NCBI RefSeq assembly: GCF_900104575.1
Contig: NZ_LT629731.1
Span: forward strand, 3,335,102 to 3,399,101
Length of the DNA stretch: 64,000 nt
Direction: 5' to 3'
Source: Bacillus tuaregi
Lineage (GTDB): Bacteria; Bacillota; Bacilli; Bacillales; Cytobacillaceae
The stretch's first letter is position 1. Each line of letters opens with the position of its first letter. Made by a program: the position numbers and the translations under genes. Under the pieces are notes generated by a model. That model did not search any database, had not been told where the DNA came from, and saw nothing but the letters and a program-made list of their open reading frames with translations. This document shows positions 27,239 through 36,267 of the stretch, in pieces.

Positions 27239-28366
27239 CTATTGGAGGCTTTGATAGCTAGCAAGAATGGTTAATAAGCTTTGTTGTATTTTAGTTAATG
27301 TATTCTCATCCGGTTTTTTCTCAAATTCCTTGATTTGAGCTGAAGCGGCTTCTAGCTCATTATACAGCTGGATGACTGATTTAGTTTGCAGCTTTTCCTT
27401 ATCAATGTTTGAAAGCATGGAGGCTTCTTTTTCTACATTTGCCATGACATCTTCCGGAATACGGTTCGAAAGGCCGGCGGTGGTGACGCTTGCTGTGAGG
27501 GTTTTATATAGCTGTGGGGAGGCTTCGAGCAGTTTCTTTTCTTCATTATGCTGAAGACTGATTTTTTTCTCAGTTGTCGTAAATTCCTTCGAAAATGTTG
27601 TCAGTCCCTTTCCTTCCATCTCTTTGCCAAGTGCTTTGGCATCTTCTATTGTTGCGGCAACACTCACATAAATCGCAAATTTCCCGTCAGTTGGAATCAC
27701 TGCCGCTGGTATCCCTTTTTCTTTTATACCTGCCAATATCTCATCCGCATTCCCTTGCGAGGAATATACCCCCTCCTGAACCACAGCAACAGAAAATGGC
27801 TGGAGGGCTGCCGCTACACTACCGCTTGCGATTGGCTGCTCTGCTTCCTCTTCATTGACTGTCGTTGTTGCTTCCATTTCTGCCGCCTCATCTGACGGTA
27901 CTAATTTAAGTAGTATAAGTCCGAAAAACGTTCCTACTATAATAGCAAAAACAACAGAAAGCAGCAGCGTGCTATTAAATTTGTTAAAGCCTTTAAAGTT
28001 AGGTTTTCCTTTTGATTTAGGCTTCAGCTTCTTTGAGGAGTCTATTTGGCTCCATAAAGCAGTAAATGGTTTTACCAGCTTTTCTTGCTTTTTATCCTTA
28101 AGGTATATAATATTTGATTCTTCTTCACTTTTAGGAAGGGACGTTCCACTCGGCAGGATCCAGTCAAATTTTTCGCCGTCTTCTGTTGTCTCCTTTGTAG
28201 CTGCAGACTCCCGCTCCACTGATTCTTTAGGTCGTGACGGCTGTTCACCAGGTTCCCTTCCTATGGTTTTTTGATCGGGTGGTCCTCCTTTTTGCCCTTC
28301 GTTAAACGGATTGTCCTTACCATTAATTTTGATCTTAATGGTTTTCCCGTTCCTTGGCTTGTCCAT
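27239..28366 (-). CDS. spoIIB: SpoIIB-like SPOR-domain protein
   Basis: The 375-aa protein has a charged Lys/Pro-rich cytosolic N-terminus (about residues 1-130), one transmembrane helix (about 133-155) and an extracytoplasmic SPOR-like domain (about 190-265, FSVAVVQEGVYSSQGNADEIL and GKFAIYVSVAATIEDAKAL). SPOR domains bind septal glycan; SpoIIB in B. subtilis localises to the sporulation septum and aids engulfment. Its position between comC and maf matches B. subtilis. Sequence similarity to SpoIIB is by architecture, so the name carries some uncertainty. Confidence 0.82.
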   Translation of the reverse strand: MDKPRNGKTIKIKINGKDNPFNEGQKGGPPDQKTIGREPGEQPSRPKESVERESAATKETTEDGEKFDWILPSGTSLPKSEEESNIIYLKDKKQEKLVKPFTALWSQIDSSKKLKPKSKGKPNFKGFNKFNSTLLLSVVFAIIVGTFFGLILLKLVPSDEAAEMEATTTVNEEEAEQPIASGSVAAALQPFSVAVVQEGVYSSQGNADEILAGIKEKGIPAAVIPTDGKFAIYVSVAATIEDAKALGKEMEGKGLTTFSKEFTTTEKKISLQHNEEKKLLEASPQLYKTLTASVTTAGLSNRIPEDVMANVEKEASMLSNIDKEKLQTKSVIQLYNELEAASAQIKEFEKKPDENTLTKIQQSLLTILASYQSLQ

Positions 28367-28425
28367 ATATCAGCCCTCCCTGTCACCTGATAGTTGGTTC
28401 CATCCTAACATATGGGCAAAAAAAA

Positions 28426-28452
28426 ATAACAAGACTTTTGTCGTCTTGTTAT
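28426..28452 (-). terminator. Terminator after pilO, before spoIIB
   Basis: Perfect 10-bp stem ATAACAAGAC / GTCTTGTTAT with a 7-nt loop, followed on the minus strand by a long T-run. It closes the pilus operon. Confidence 0.9.
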
Positions 28453-28495
28453 CGAATGATTTCGTCAAAGTTTTTATTGAAGAGATATATTTATG

Positions 28496-29290
28496 TTAGT
28501 CTTTTTTTACATCATTTGGGAAGCTGTTGAGTGGATTCTTTTTATTGGCCGCTTCTGGTGTATCAATTGGCGGCAGTTCCTTTATTAAATCTACCAACTT
28601 AGGATAATAGAAGGCAGACATCGCCAGTTCAAATTCTGTTTTTTCCGGTTCTTGATCCGTCTTCCTGTATTCGCTGTTGCCCTCAAATGATAGATTATCA
28701 ATCACAATAATCCGATTGAGAGAAAGAAGACTATCGATGAACCGCTCTAGCTCGAAGTAGTTAACAGCCGTGCCCTTAATGGAAATGGAGGTTCTGTTGA
28801 CTCCTTCAGGCAGCTCCACCTCAACCATTTCAATCTCTTCCTCGTCTTCCTCCCTGTCAGCTTCCTCTTGTTCTTCATCAGCGTTCCCTTCAGGAGCTTC
28901 CTCATCGGAAGTATCCTCTTCTTCGGTCTTTTGTTCAACCTCAATCAATTCATCAGCATCTGTACCGTTCATCCTGATTTCATCGATCATCACGTTAGAA
29001 ATAATCTCAGCCTTTTCAATATCAAGAATCAGCTGCTCGAGCTGACGCTTAACAGGTACAAGCTTCTGTAGCTTCATCGAGCTTTCAGCTGTTTGCTCAC
29101 CTGCTTCTACCGTTTTACTCTCGATGATCGATAGCTGCTGATTCGCCATATCCAGCTCGGTTTGTTTTCGATCAAGCTTGTCATTTAGCGGCTGTAAATA
29201 GAGAAAATAACCGCCCGCTACAATACCAACGAAAAGCAAAATACCGATTAGGATGATCAAATGCTGTTTTTTGCCTGAGAAATTCATCAC
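28496..29290 (-). CDS. pilO: Type IV pilus assembly protein PilO
   Basis: The 264-aa protein has a single N-terminal membrane helix (about residues 9-31), a coiled coil (LNDKLDRKQTELDMANQQL) and an extracytoplasmic ferredoxin-like domain, the PilO layout. An acidic Glu/Asp-rich insert (about residues 120-152) interrupts the middle. PilO pairs with PilN to link the cytosolic PilM ring to the pilus. It overlaps pilN by 4 bp and ends the operon. Confidence 0.8.
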   Translation of the reverse strand: MMNFSGKKQHLIILIGILLFVGIVAGGYFLYLQPLNDKLDRKQTELDMANQQLSIIESKTVEAGEQTAESSMKLQKLVPVKRQLEQLILDIEKAEIISNVMIDEIRMNGTDADELIEVEQKTEEEDTSDEEAPEGNADEEQEEADREEDEEEIEMVEVELPEGVNRTSISIKGTAVNYFELERFIDSLLSLNRIIVIDNLSFEGNSEYRKTDQEPEKTEFELAMSAFYYPKLVDLIKELPPIDTPEAANKKNPLNSFPNDVKKD

Positions 29291-29958
29291 TGATCATCCC
29301 CTTCCTCAGTATCTTCAGCGCCTTCTTCCTTTTTCTTCTCCGCCTCTAACGCTGCCCGAGTTAGGTTTGGAATGTTGACAATCATTTCATATTGTGCGAT
29401 ATAACGAGGCAAAACATTGTCCTCATTCACAAGACCAACAGACTTGTTTTCTCCCTCTTCATCCTCTTCTTCGTCTAAGGCAGCTTCTGATTTGGCCTCT
29501 GAAAGGACTGCCTCATCCACCCAGTCGAATGCAAGCAATGAATGCAGGTAGTAGGCAGCCTCGCTTTTAGTATCAAAGCGAATCTTTTGTTTGATTTTAT
29601 GATTGCCATCCATGTCAAACTCAGTAAAATATCCCCGTTCAGGCAGTATTCTTGTCAGCTCATCGACAAGAAAAACAGCATCAAACGGCTGGGTTTCCGC
29701 CCAGGATATCGCCTGCTCAAGCTGCTGGACAGAGGTCGAGGATTGATAATCAGTTATTTGTTTATTTTTCGCCTCAACAAGATCAAGCGTCATCGTGAGC
29801 TGCGTTTGAATATCTGCCAGCTCTTTTTCCTTTGCATTAATCTGCCAAATATAAAAGGAAAGGGCTGCAACAATTAATAGAATAAATATAAGAGCCAGGA
29901 TTAATATATTTTTATTTCGGGTATCCTTTTTTGGCAGGAGGTTAATTTCCACTAGCAT
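29287..29958 (-). CDS. pilN: Type IV pilus assembly protein PilN
   Basis: The 223-aa protein starts with the conserved cytosolic VEINLLPKK, which is the PilM-binding peptide of PilN. It has one membrane helix (about residues 19-41) and a periplasmic-type coiled coil and ferredoxin fold, then acidic inserts. It lies between pilM and pilO with 2-bp spacing and 4-bp overlap respectively. Confidence 0.88.
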   Translation of the reverse strand: MLVEINLLPKKDTRNKNILILALIFILLIVAALSFYIWQINAKEKELADIQTQLTMTLDLVEAKNKQITDYQSSTSVQQLEQAISWAETQPFDAVFLVDELTRILPERGYFTEFDMDGNHKIKQKIRFDTKSEAAYYLHSLLAFDWVDEAVLSEAKSEAALDEEEDEEGENKSVGLVNEDNVLPRYIAQYEMIVNIPNLTRAALEAEKKKEEGAEDTEEGDDQ

Positions 29959-29960
29959 CT

Positions 29961-30947
29961 CTAATCCACCTCTTTCAAGCCAAGTCCAATATTAAGATGG
30001 TAAGAGGATGGAATCTTCCCCGCATCTCCGACTGCATGCGTTTGACCTTCAACGCGAAGGACCGGGATATCAAACTGACTTCTCAGCTTCTCCTCGATTT
30101 CCTCTAGCCATGGATGGTCTCCATCAAGCAATAGCTTGCTGACGAGCTTACTGCCTTGATTTAATGAATAATTATAAAAATTCCGCACCCGATCTATTTC
30201 AAGATAGGCATCATCCAGCGGATGATAGATATCATTCTGGTCACCCAGATATGTATTTAAAATAAGATGGTTTTTGCCTCTCTCCCATTTACTGATATCC
30301 ACGTCCATCATCAGCTGCCTTGTGACAACCGGCTTTTTATCTTCAAAAATACAAATATTAACCGATTTTAAATCGACTTGAACGAGCATAACGATTTGAT
30401 TATCATCAGGTGTCTGCTGGTGATAGAAACGGAACAGGGCCAGTGAAGAAATATCTGCACTGATTGGCTCTAGCTTTGCATCTTCTAATGCATCTGCATA
30501 CTCCTTAATTACCTCTTCCGGTCCGGCAAACAGCAAGAGCTCCTGCTTTCCCTCCTTTTGACCAAGGCGGACATAATCAAAGACTGGATTTTCAAATGGA
30601 AGGTGAATGCTTGAGCCAATTTCCATAAAGATATAGCCGTGCATTTCATCGTCATCAATTTCAAGCGGAACCGCAATTTTCCGAATAATGACAAAAGAGT
30701 CCGGTACAATAAACCGAACTAGTCTTTTCTCTATTTTCCAATCTGATACGCATTCTTCAAGGATTGCCTCAAAGGTTTCATGGTCGACAATTTTCCCATC
30801 ATGAATGATACCAGCTGGTAAATAACGTTCACCGTAATTTTGGACAATTGGAGGGTTCGTATTTTTTAAATCGACAAAACGAATAACATGATCTTTAATG
30901 ATGAGATTGACTATTTTCTTTTTCCCGATGCTAATACGAAAGCCCAT
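29961..30947 (-). CDS. pilM: Type IV pilus assembly protein PilM (actin-like)
   Basis: The 328-aa cytosolic protein has the PilM/FtsA-like fold: IKDHVIRFVDLK at the N-terminus, VRFIVPDSFVIIRKIAVP, and ADISSLALFRFY before a nucleotide-binding half. The ATG at 30947 was chosen because AAGGAG lies eight bases upstream; a TTG two codons earlier is possible. PilM binds the PilN N-terminus and the PilC/PilB motor platform. Confidence 0.87.
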   Translation of the reverse strand: MGFRISIGKKKIVNLIIKDHVIRFVDLKNTNPPIVQNYGERYLPAGIIHDGKIVDHETFEAILEECVSDWKIEKRLVRFIVPDSFVIIRKIAVPLEIDDDEMHGYIFMEIGSSIHLPFENPVFDYVRLGQKEGKQELLLFAGPEEVIKEYADALEDAKLEPISADISSLALFRFYHQQTPDDNQIVMLVQVDLKSVNICIFEDKKPVVTRQLMMDVDISKWERGKNHLILNTYLGDQNDIYHPLDDAYLEIDRVRNFYNYSLNQGSKLVSKLLLDGDHPWLEEIEEKLRSQFDIPVLRVEGQTHAVGDAGKIPSSYHLNIGLGLKEVD

Positions 30948-30959
30948 AAACAAAACTCC

Positions 30960-31715
30960 TTAAAAGAAAAGTTGAAAATACCATGTTAGAATATTTTCTC
31001 CAAAAAAATAAGCAAGCAATACGCCTATACAGATAAACGGCCCAAACGGGATTGGTTTACCTCGCTCTACTTTCCCCGCCAAAAGACCAATTCCACCAAA
31101 TAAAGCACCTAACAGCGTCGCTAGGAAGAAGCTCAGGAGCACCATTTTGACGCCGAGAACAAGCCCAAGAACACCGTACAGCTTAATATCACCGCCGCCC
31201 ATGCCGCCTTTACTAATGACGGCAATTAAATAGAGGAGACCAAAGCCGACAGCCGCTCCGAGCAGCGAATCCCACCATGGAGCGAGAGGGATGAAGAATC
31301 GCTCGATTAGGAAAATCGGTAAAAAGAACAGCAGTACCTTATCAGGGATAATCATATACTTGTAGTCTGAAACAAACACAATAACAAGCAGCGAAATAAG
31401 CGTCCACGCTACGAATAGCTCTGAAGTCCATCCCATCACAAGCGGTGCTGAAACAAATAGTAAGCCTGTAGCAAGCTCTACTAATGCATATAAAGGGGAA
31501 ATTGGAGCTTTACAGCTCCGGCATTTCCCCTTTTGTAGAATATAGGACAGAACTGGTATCAGCTCTAAGGCTCCTAGGACATGTCCGCATTTAGGACAGT
31601 GTGAGCGTGGTTTGACGATAGATTCTCCGGCTGGGATGCGGAGGGCTACTACGTTGTAGAAGGAGCCTAGAATGATACCATATATTAAAATTATACTAGA
31701 ATAAATTAAAGTCAT
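30960..31715 (-). CDS. comC: Prepilin peptidase (PilD/ComC)
   Basis: The 251-aa membrane protein has the N-terminal zinc-binding CPKCG...CRSC pairs, about seven more hydrophobic helices, and the two catalytic aspartates in VSDYKYMIIPD and GMGGGDIKL of the type IV prepilin leader peptidase family. In B. subtilis comC lies between folC and spoIIB, so this is the same locus expanded by pilus genes. It should process all pilins here and any com pseudopilins elsewhere. Confidence 0.93.
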   Translation of the reverse strand: MTLIYSSIILIYGIILGSFYNVVALRIPAGESIVKPRSHCPKCGHVLGALELIPVLSYILQKGKCRSCKAPISPLYALVELATGLLFVSAPLVMGWTSELFVAWTLISLLVIVFVSDYKYMIIPDKVLLFFLPIFLIERFFIPLAPWWDSLLGAAVGFGLLYLIAVISKGGMGGGDIKLYGVLGLVLGVKMVLLSFFLATLLGALFGGIGLLAGKVERGKPIPFGPFICIGVLLAYFFGENILTWYFQLFF

Positions 31716-31775
31716 TATTAACTCACACTTTAATAAGAAATATTTCTATATTTATAATTATTTATCATCATTCTA

Positions 31776-32201
31776 TTATTTATCCTTATACTCCATCTTG
31801 GAAATAGCGGACACAGTCCCATTAAAAGTAGGTACAGTTTTCCCATCTTTATATGTTATACCACTTTTTACCGTTACATCGGATAATGAAGGTATACCAT
31901 TTGTAAAGCTAACTGTAAATTTAGTAATGTTTTCTATTGCATCAATATATTCCTTTAATTCAGTACTAGTCTCATTTAACGAATTAGCAGGAACTCCTTC
32001 AGCAGCTGTATAAAGCTTAGCAGCATTTAATATCTGTATTGCATCAGCCTTTGCTGCGTCAAATTTAGACTTCTCAATGATATTACCGATACTTGGCACC
32101 GCGATTGCAGCAATAATACCCAAAATAACAATAACTGCTAACAATTCAACCAATGTAAAACCCTTTTGATTCTTAAGTCTATTGCCCATCTTTTTTAGCA
32201 T
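31776..32201 (-). CDS. Type IV pilin, probable major subunit
   Basis: The 141-aa prepilin has a 13-residue leader ending KNQKG, then FTLVELLAVIVILGIIAAIAVPSIGN, the canonical mature N-terminus with Phe1 and Glu5. The C-terminal globular domain is short (about 85 residues), lacks cysteines and is Lys/Thr/Val-rich. It is placed between pilC and comC with its own promoter, as expected for an abundant major pilin. ComGC-type pseudopilins are the nearest alternative, but the pilT and pilMNO neighbours argue for a true pilus. Confidence 0.88.
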   Translation of the reverse strand: MLKKMGNRLKNQKGFTLVELLAVIVILGIIAAIAVPSIGNIIEKSKFDAAKADAIQILNAAKLYTAAEGVPANSLNETSTELKEYIDAIENITKFTVSFTNGIPSLSDVTVKSGITYKDGKTVPTFNGTVSAISKMEYKDK

Positions 32202-32254
32202 AATGATCTCCTCTTCCTTTATTATTACTATTTACCCATTACATATGTCACTAA

Positions 32255-32287
32255 AGATATTATATTACATAATATCTAGGATGAAAA
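32255..32287 (-). promoter_or_regulatory. Major pilin promoter with overlapping inverted repeat
   Basis: Minus strand TTTTCA (32287-32282), 17-bp spacer, TATAAT (32264-32259). The -10 lies within a perfect 9-bp inverted repeat AGATATTAT / ATAATATCT (32255-32277), a possible operator. Confidence 0.5.
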
Positions 32288-32319
32288 TAGTAAATTATTA
32301 ACAATCCTATATCATCATT

Positions 32320-33531
32320 TTATCCTACATAATTATAAATCTCAAACATCGGAATTAATATTGCTAAAACAATTGTACCAACCAACGCAGCTAATATGAC
32401 AATCATTGTTGGTTCAATTAGCGCCTTTAGACGATCTGTTGCTGTATCGACTTCTTTCTCATAAAAGTCAGCCACCTTTGCCAGCATTGTATCAAGTGAG
32501 CCTGATTCCTCTCCTACCGCAATCATCTGCGATACAAGGGGCGGAAAGACCCAATGACTTTTCATCGGCACGGTCAACGACTGTCCTGCTTCCAGCGAAT
32601 CACGTGATTTTCGCAGTACTCTGGCAATGACCTCATTCTCAACAACCTGCTCAACAATCGTCATTGATTGAATGATTGGCACAGAGCTGGCAAACAGGGA
32701 GCTTAGCGTTCTCGTCATTCTTGCGATGACAGCTTTTTGTAACACCTTGCCAAAAATAGGAATCCTTAAGAGGACATAATCTAAATAATACTTTGTATCT
32801 TTTTGCTTACGGATAAAGGTGATGGCAAATGTAATCAATAACATGATTAAAATTACAAGCCACCAGTATACCTGCATAAAGGCACTAGCATTCATCACAA
32901 ACTTTGTGATTGCCGGCAGCTCCGCATCGAAATCATTAAACATATCGACAAAGGTCGGCACGACACTGACTAATAAAAAGATAACTACACCGATGGCAAC
33001 AATTGTTAATACAAGCGGATACATAAGCGCGGAAATAATCTTCTGCTTTGTATCATTATGCTTTTCATAATAATTGGCCAACTGCTCAAGTGTTTCATCG
33101 ATCTGCCCGCCGGCCTCACCGGCTCGTACCATATTAACAAACATATTCGAAAATATTCGTTTATGCTTAGCAGCGGCATCTGACAACGGGATCCCGCCGC
33201 GCAAATCCAACTCCACTGCAAGCAAGGCCTTTTTCAATGGCTTACTTTCTGTCTGTTGGGCAAGAATCACGGTCGAATCGACCAGTGTTACCCCGGCCTT
33301 CAGCAGTGTGGCAAATTGCCTTAAAAAAATAACAAATTGTTGGGTTTTAACGGCTTCACCGAACCCGATATTAATATCCTTCGTTAAAAACGTTTCAGGC
33401 AGCTCGGTCATTTCTGTGACCTTAATGCCCTTTTCCCTCAGCTCGAGCAGAGCTTCCCTTTTTGAGCCTGCTGACACCACACCTGATTTCTTCCCTTTAC
33501 GATCACGGCCCTGATATTTAAACCTTGCCAT
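32320..33531 (-). CDS. pilC: Type IV pilus inner-membrane platform protein PilC
   Basis: The 403-aa protein has the two tandem GspF domains (about residues 70-193 and 275-396) with LRQFATLLKAGVTLVDS and SSLFASSVPIIQSM, and three to four membrane helices. It is the motor platform for PilB and PilT. It overlaps the pilT 3' end by 14 bp. Confidence 0.94.
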   Translation of the reverse strand: MARFKYQGRDRKGKKSGVVSAGSKREALLELREKGIKVTEMTELPETFLTKDINIGFGEAVKTQQFVIFLRQFATLLKAGVTLVDSTVILAQQTESKPLKKALLAVELDLRGGIPLSDAAAKHKRIFSNMFVNMVRAGEAGGQIDETLEQLANYYEKHNDTKQKIISALMYPLVLTIVAIGVVIFLLVSVVPTFVDMFNDFDAELPAITKFVMNASAFMQVYWWLVILIMLLITFAITFIRKQKDTKYYLDYVLLRIPIFGKVLQKAVIARMTRTLSSLFASSVPIIQSMTIVEQVVENEVIARVLRKSRDSLEAGQSLTVPMKSHWVFPPLVSQMIAVGEESGSLDTMLAKVADFYEKEVDTATDRLKALIEPTMIVILAALVGTIVLAILIPMFEIYNYVG

Positions 33532-34573
33532 CTTCTAGCACCTTTTCCTGAAGATAGGATTGAACCGTTTCGTTTGAAATCATGCCGCTTTGTAAAAGGG
33601 AAGTAATGCTTGTTTCCAAAGTGTGCATTCCTTGTGAGCGAGAGGTTTGCATAATATTCATAATTTGATGGACCTTTTCATTACGAATTAAGTTGGCAAC
33701 CGCTGGATTGTTAATCAGAATTTCCGTCGCAGCAATCCGCCCTTTTCGATCAGCCGTTTGGAATAAACGCTGAGAAATGACGCCGACTAACACGGAAGCG
33801 AGCTGAATCCGAATTTGGTCCTGCTGAAAAGGCGGGAAAATATCGATAATCCGGTCAATCGTTGTCGGTGCACTGGAAGTATGCAACGTCGCATAGACAA
33901 GGTGACCCGTTTCAGCAGCTGTAATCGCTGTTTGAATCGTCTCAAGGTCACGGAGCTCTCCGACTAAAATAACATCCGGGTCCTGACGTAAGGCCGCCCG
34001 CAGTCCATTAGCAAAGCTTTGTGTATCAATCCCGACCTCACGCTGGTCAATAATGCAATTGCCATGACGATGTAAATATTCAATCGGGTCCTCGAGCGTG
34101 ATCACATGCTTGGCCATTATCTTATTCATATAGTCAATCATGGCCGCTAGTGTGGTTGATTTCCCGCTTCCTGTCGGTCCTGTCACTAACACAAGTCCCT
34201 GCGGCTTCTCGACAATTTTCTTCAGAATTGACGGAAGGTTGAGGTCATCAAGTGACGGCACCTTTGTTGGTACAATCCTCAGTGCTATGGCAATGCTGTT
34301 GCGCTGGTGATAAACATTGACACGAAAGCGAGAAATTCCGGGAAGTGTGTAGGAAAGGTCGAACTCCCCTTTTTCTTTAAAGCTATCCCATAAATGGTCT
34401 GGAATGATCACCTTTGCCATGGCCTCAATTTCACTCGGAAGCAGCTTTTCTTTTCCATATCGTTTTAAATCACCATTAATACGCATAATTGGAGGCACAC
34501 CGGCAGTTAAATGCACATCGGATGCTTTTACTTCATAGCCTGCACGCAGCAGAGTATCTAATTTATTTTTCAT
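33518..34573 (-). CDS. pilT: Twitching motility retraction ATPase PilT
   Basis: The 351-aa ATPase has Walker A GPTGSGKSTT, the Asp box ITLEDPIEY, Walker B RQDPDVILVGELRD and the PilT-specific AIRNLIRE-like segment (VANLIRNEKVHQIMN). PilT depolymerises pili and powers retraction. Its presence separates this locus from com or type II secretion systems, which lack a retraction ATPase, and predicts twitching-type motility. Confidence 0.95.
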   Translation of the reverse strand: MKNKLDTLLRAGYEVKASDVHLTAGVPPIMRINGDLKRYGKEKLLPSEIEAMAKVIIPDHLWDSFKEKGEFDLSYTLPGISRFRVNVYHQRNSIAIALRIVPTKVPSLDDLNLPSILKKIVEKPQGLVLVTGPTGSGKSTTLAAMIDYMNKIMAKHVITLEDPIEYLHRHGNCIIDQREVGIDTQSFANGLRAALRQDPDVILVGELRDLETIQTAITAAETGHLVYATLHTSSAPTTIDRIIDIFPPFQQDQIRIQLASVLVGVISQRLFQTADRKGRIAATEILINNPAVANLIRNEKVHQIMNIMQTSRSQGMHTLETSITSLLQSGMISNETVQSYLQEKVLEDGKV

Positions 34574-34585
34574 CTTACAACACCC

Positions 34586-36247
34586 CTAATCAGGAATAGC
34601 CACCCGTAATACTTCTTCTGTCGTCGTGATTCCCTGCTTAATCTTCAAAAGCCCGTCATCGATTAAGAAGATGGTTTTATTTTTCACCGCATAATCACGC
34701 AGCTTTGAAAACGATTCACCATCCATAATGACACGGCGTATTTGATCATCGACGACAAGTACCTCTTGAATCGCAATCCGGCCTTTATAGCCTGACATAT
34801 TACAAGATGAGCAACCCTTTCCTCGCATAATTCGGTCGATTTTCAAGCCTCTTTTAGCGAAAATTTCCCTTTCCAGCTTTGTCGGTTCCAGTGCTTCTCC
34901 ACAATCACGGCACACCCTTCGCACAAGACGCTGAGCGACGATACCCGTAATGGAGGATGCCACCAAAAATGGCTCTACGCCCATATCAATTAAACGAGTA
35001 ATGGAACCAAGTGAATCATTGGTATGGAGTGTGCTAAGCACAAGATGCCCTGTTAACGAAGCACGAACAGCAATGTCCGCTGTTTCTTTATCACGTATTT
35101 CCCCGACCATGATGATATTCGGGTCCTGACGAAGGATTGAACGCAACCCTGTCGCAAAGGTCATCCCAACATTCGTATTGACCTGTATTTGGTTGATTCC
35201 CTCCAGCTGATATTCAACCGGGTCCTCAATCGTAATAATATTCACGGCTTCATTGTTCAAATGATTTAATGCTGCATAGAGTGTAGAGGATTTTCCTGAT
35301 CCAGTCGGACCTGTGATCAACACAATTCCGGTTGGCTTTCCAATTAAGCTTTTAAATCGTTTTAAATTTAGAGAATTAAAGCCTAGCCTGTCTATATCAT
35401 TTAAGGCATTGCCTAAATCCAACAGACGCATAACGATTTTCTCCCCGTAAATCGTCGGAAGCGTGGAGACACGAATATCAAGTGGATGATAATCAATATT
35501 CAGCTTTATCCGACCATCCTGCGGCACTCGGTGCTCGGTTATATCAAGATTTGCCATGATTTTGATCCGGGCAATCAGCATGCTTTGCATATGCTTTGGG
35601 AAGGTTCTTTCCGTTCTTAAGACACCATCAATCCGGTAACGAATCTTTACTTTTGTTTCCTGTGGATCAATGTGAACATCGCTTGCCCGCATGCTGGCAG
35701 CATTTGTGAGAATCAAATTGACAAGCTTGACGATTGGTGAGGTTTGGTCAACGATTTTATCCGGCTCAACCTCATCGTCCAGGCTATTATCATTAAATAG
35801 CTCCTCAAGACCCTCGTCCATATCATAATACTTATTAACAGCACGCAGGATATCGTCCTTCGTTGCAATAGCCGGTTCAATTTGAAAGCCGGTAACAAGC
35901 TCCAAATCATTAATTAAGAAATAATCCATAGGATCGGCCATCGCAATGACGAGCTTGTCACCATCTTTTTTCATGGGAATAATCAGATTACGCTTCGCAA
36001 TGTCCTTTGAAATGAGTGAAAAAAGCTGTGGGTCGAACGGATACTGGAATAAATTCACATGGGGAATCCCCAGCTGAAACTCGAGCACTTCAATAAGCTG
36101 CTGCTCTGTAATGTATCCGCGAGCAAGGAGAGCATCCCCCAGCTTCTGCTCCTTGCTTTTTTCCTCTAAGGTTGCCTGCAGCTGTTCTTCCGTGATTAAT
36201 CCAAATTCAACAAGTATATCTCCCAGTCTTTTTCTTGTTCGTTTCAA
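34586..36247 (-). CDS. pilB: Type IV pilus extension ATPase PilB
   Basis: The 553-aa protein has an N-terminal MshEN/GspE-N domain (about residues 5-150, LGDILVEFGLITEEQL and LGDALLARGYITEEQL repeats of the kind that bind c-di-GMP in some relatives). The ATPase core follows with GPTGSGKSST, IEDPVEYQLEGINQIQVN, LRQDPNIIMVGEIRD and the zinc tetracysteine CRDCG...GCSSC. It precedes pilT by 12 bp. Confidence 0.95.
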   Translation of the reverse strand: MKRTRKRLGDILVEFGLITEEQLQATLEEKSKEQKLGDALLARGYITEQQLIEVLEFQLGIPHVNLFQYPFDPQLFSLISKDIAKRNLIIPMKKDGDKLVIAMADPMDYFLINDLELVTGFQIEPAIATKDDILRAVNKYYDMDEGLEELFNDNSLDDEVEPDKIVDQTSPIVKLVNLILTNAASMRASDVHIDPQETKVKIRYRIDGVLRTERTFPKHMQSMLIARIKIMANLDITEHRVPQDGRIKLNIDYHPLDIRVSTLPTIYGEKIVMRLLDLGNALNDIDRLGFNSLNLKRFKSLIGKPTGIVLITGPTGSGKSSTLYAALNHLNNEAVNIITIEDPVEYQLEGINQIQVNTNVGMTFATGLRSILRQDPNIIMVGEIRDKETADIAVRASLTGHLVLSTLHTNDSLGSITRLIDMGVEPFLVASSITGIVAQRLVRRVCRDCGEALEPTKLEREIFAKRGLKIDRIMRGKGCSSCNMSGYKGRIAIQEVLVVDDQIRRVIMDGESFSKLRDYAVKNKTIFLIDDGLLKIKQGITTTEEVLRVAIPD

Positions 36248-36267
36248 TGATATCCCTGCTTTATTTC

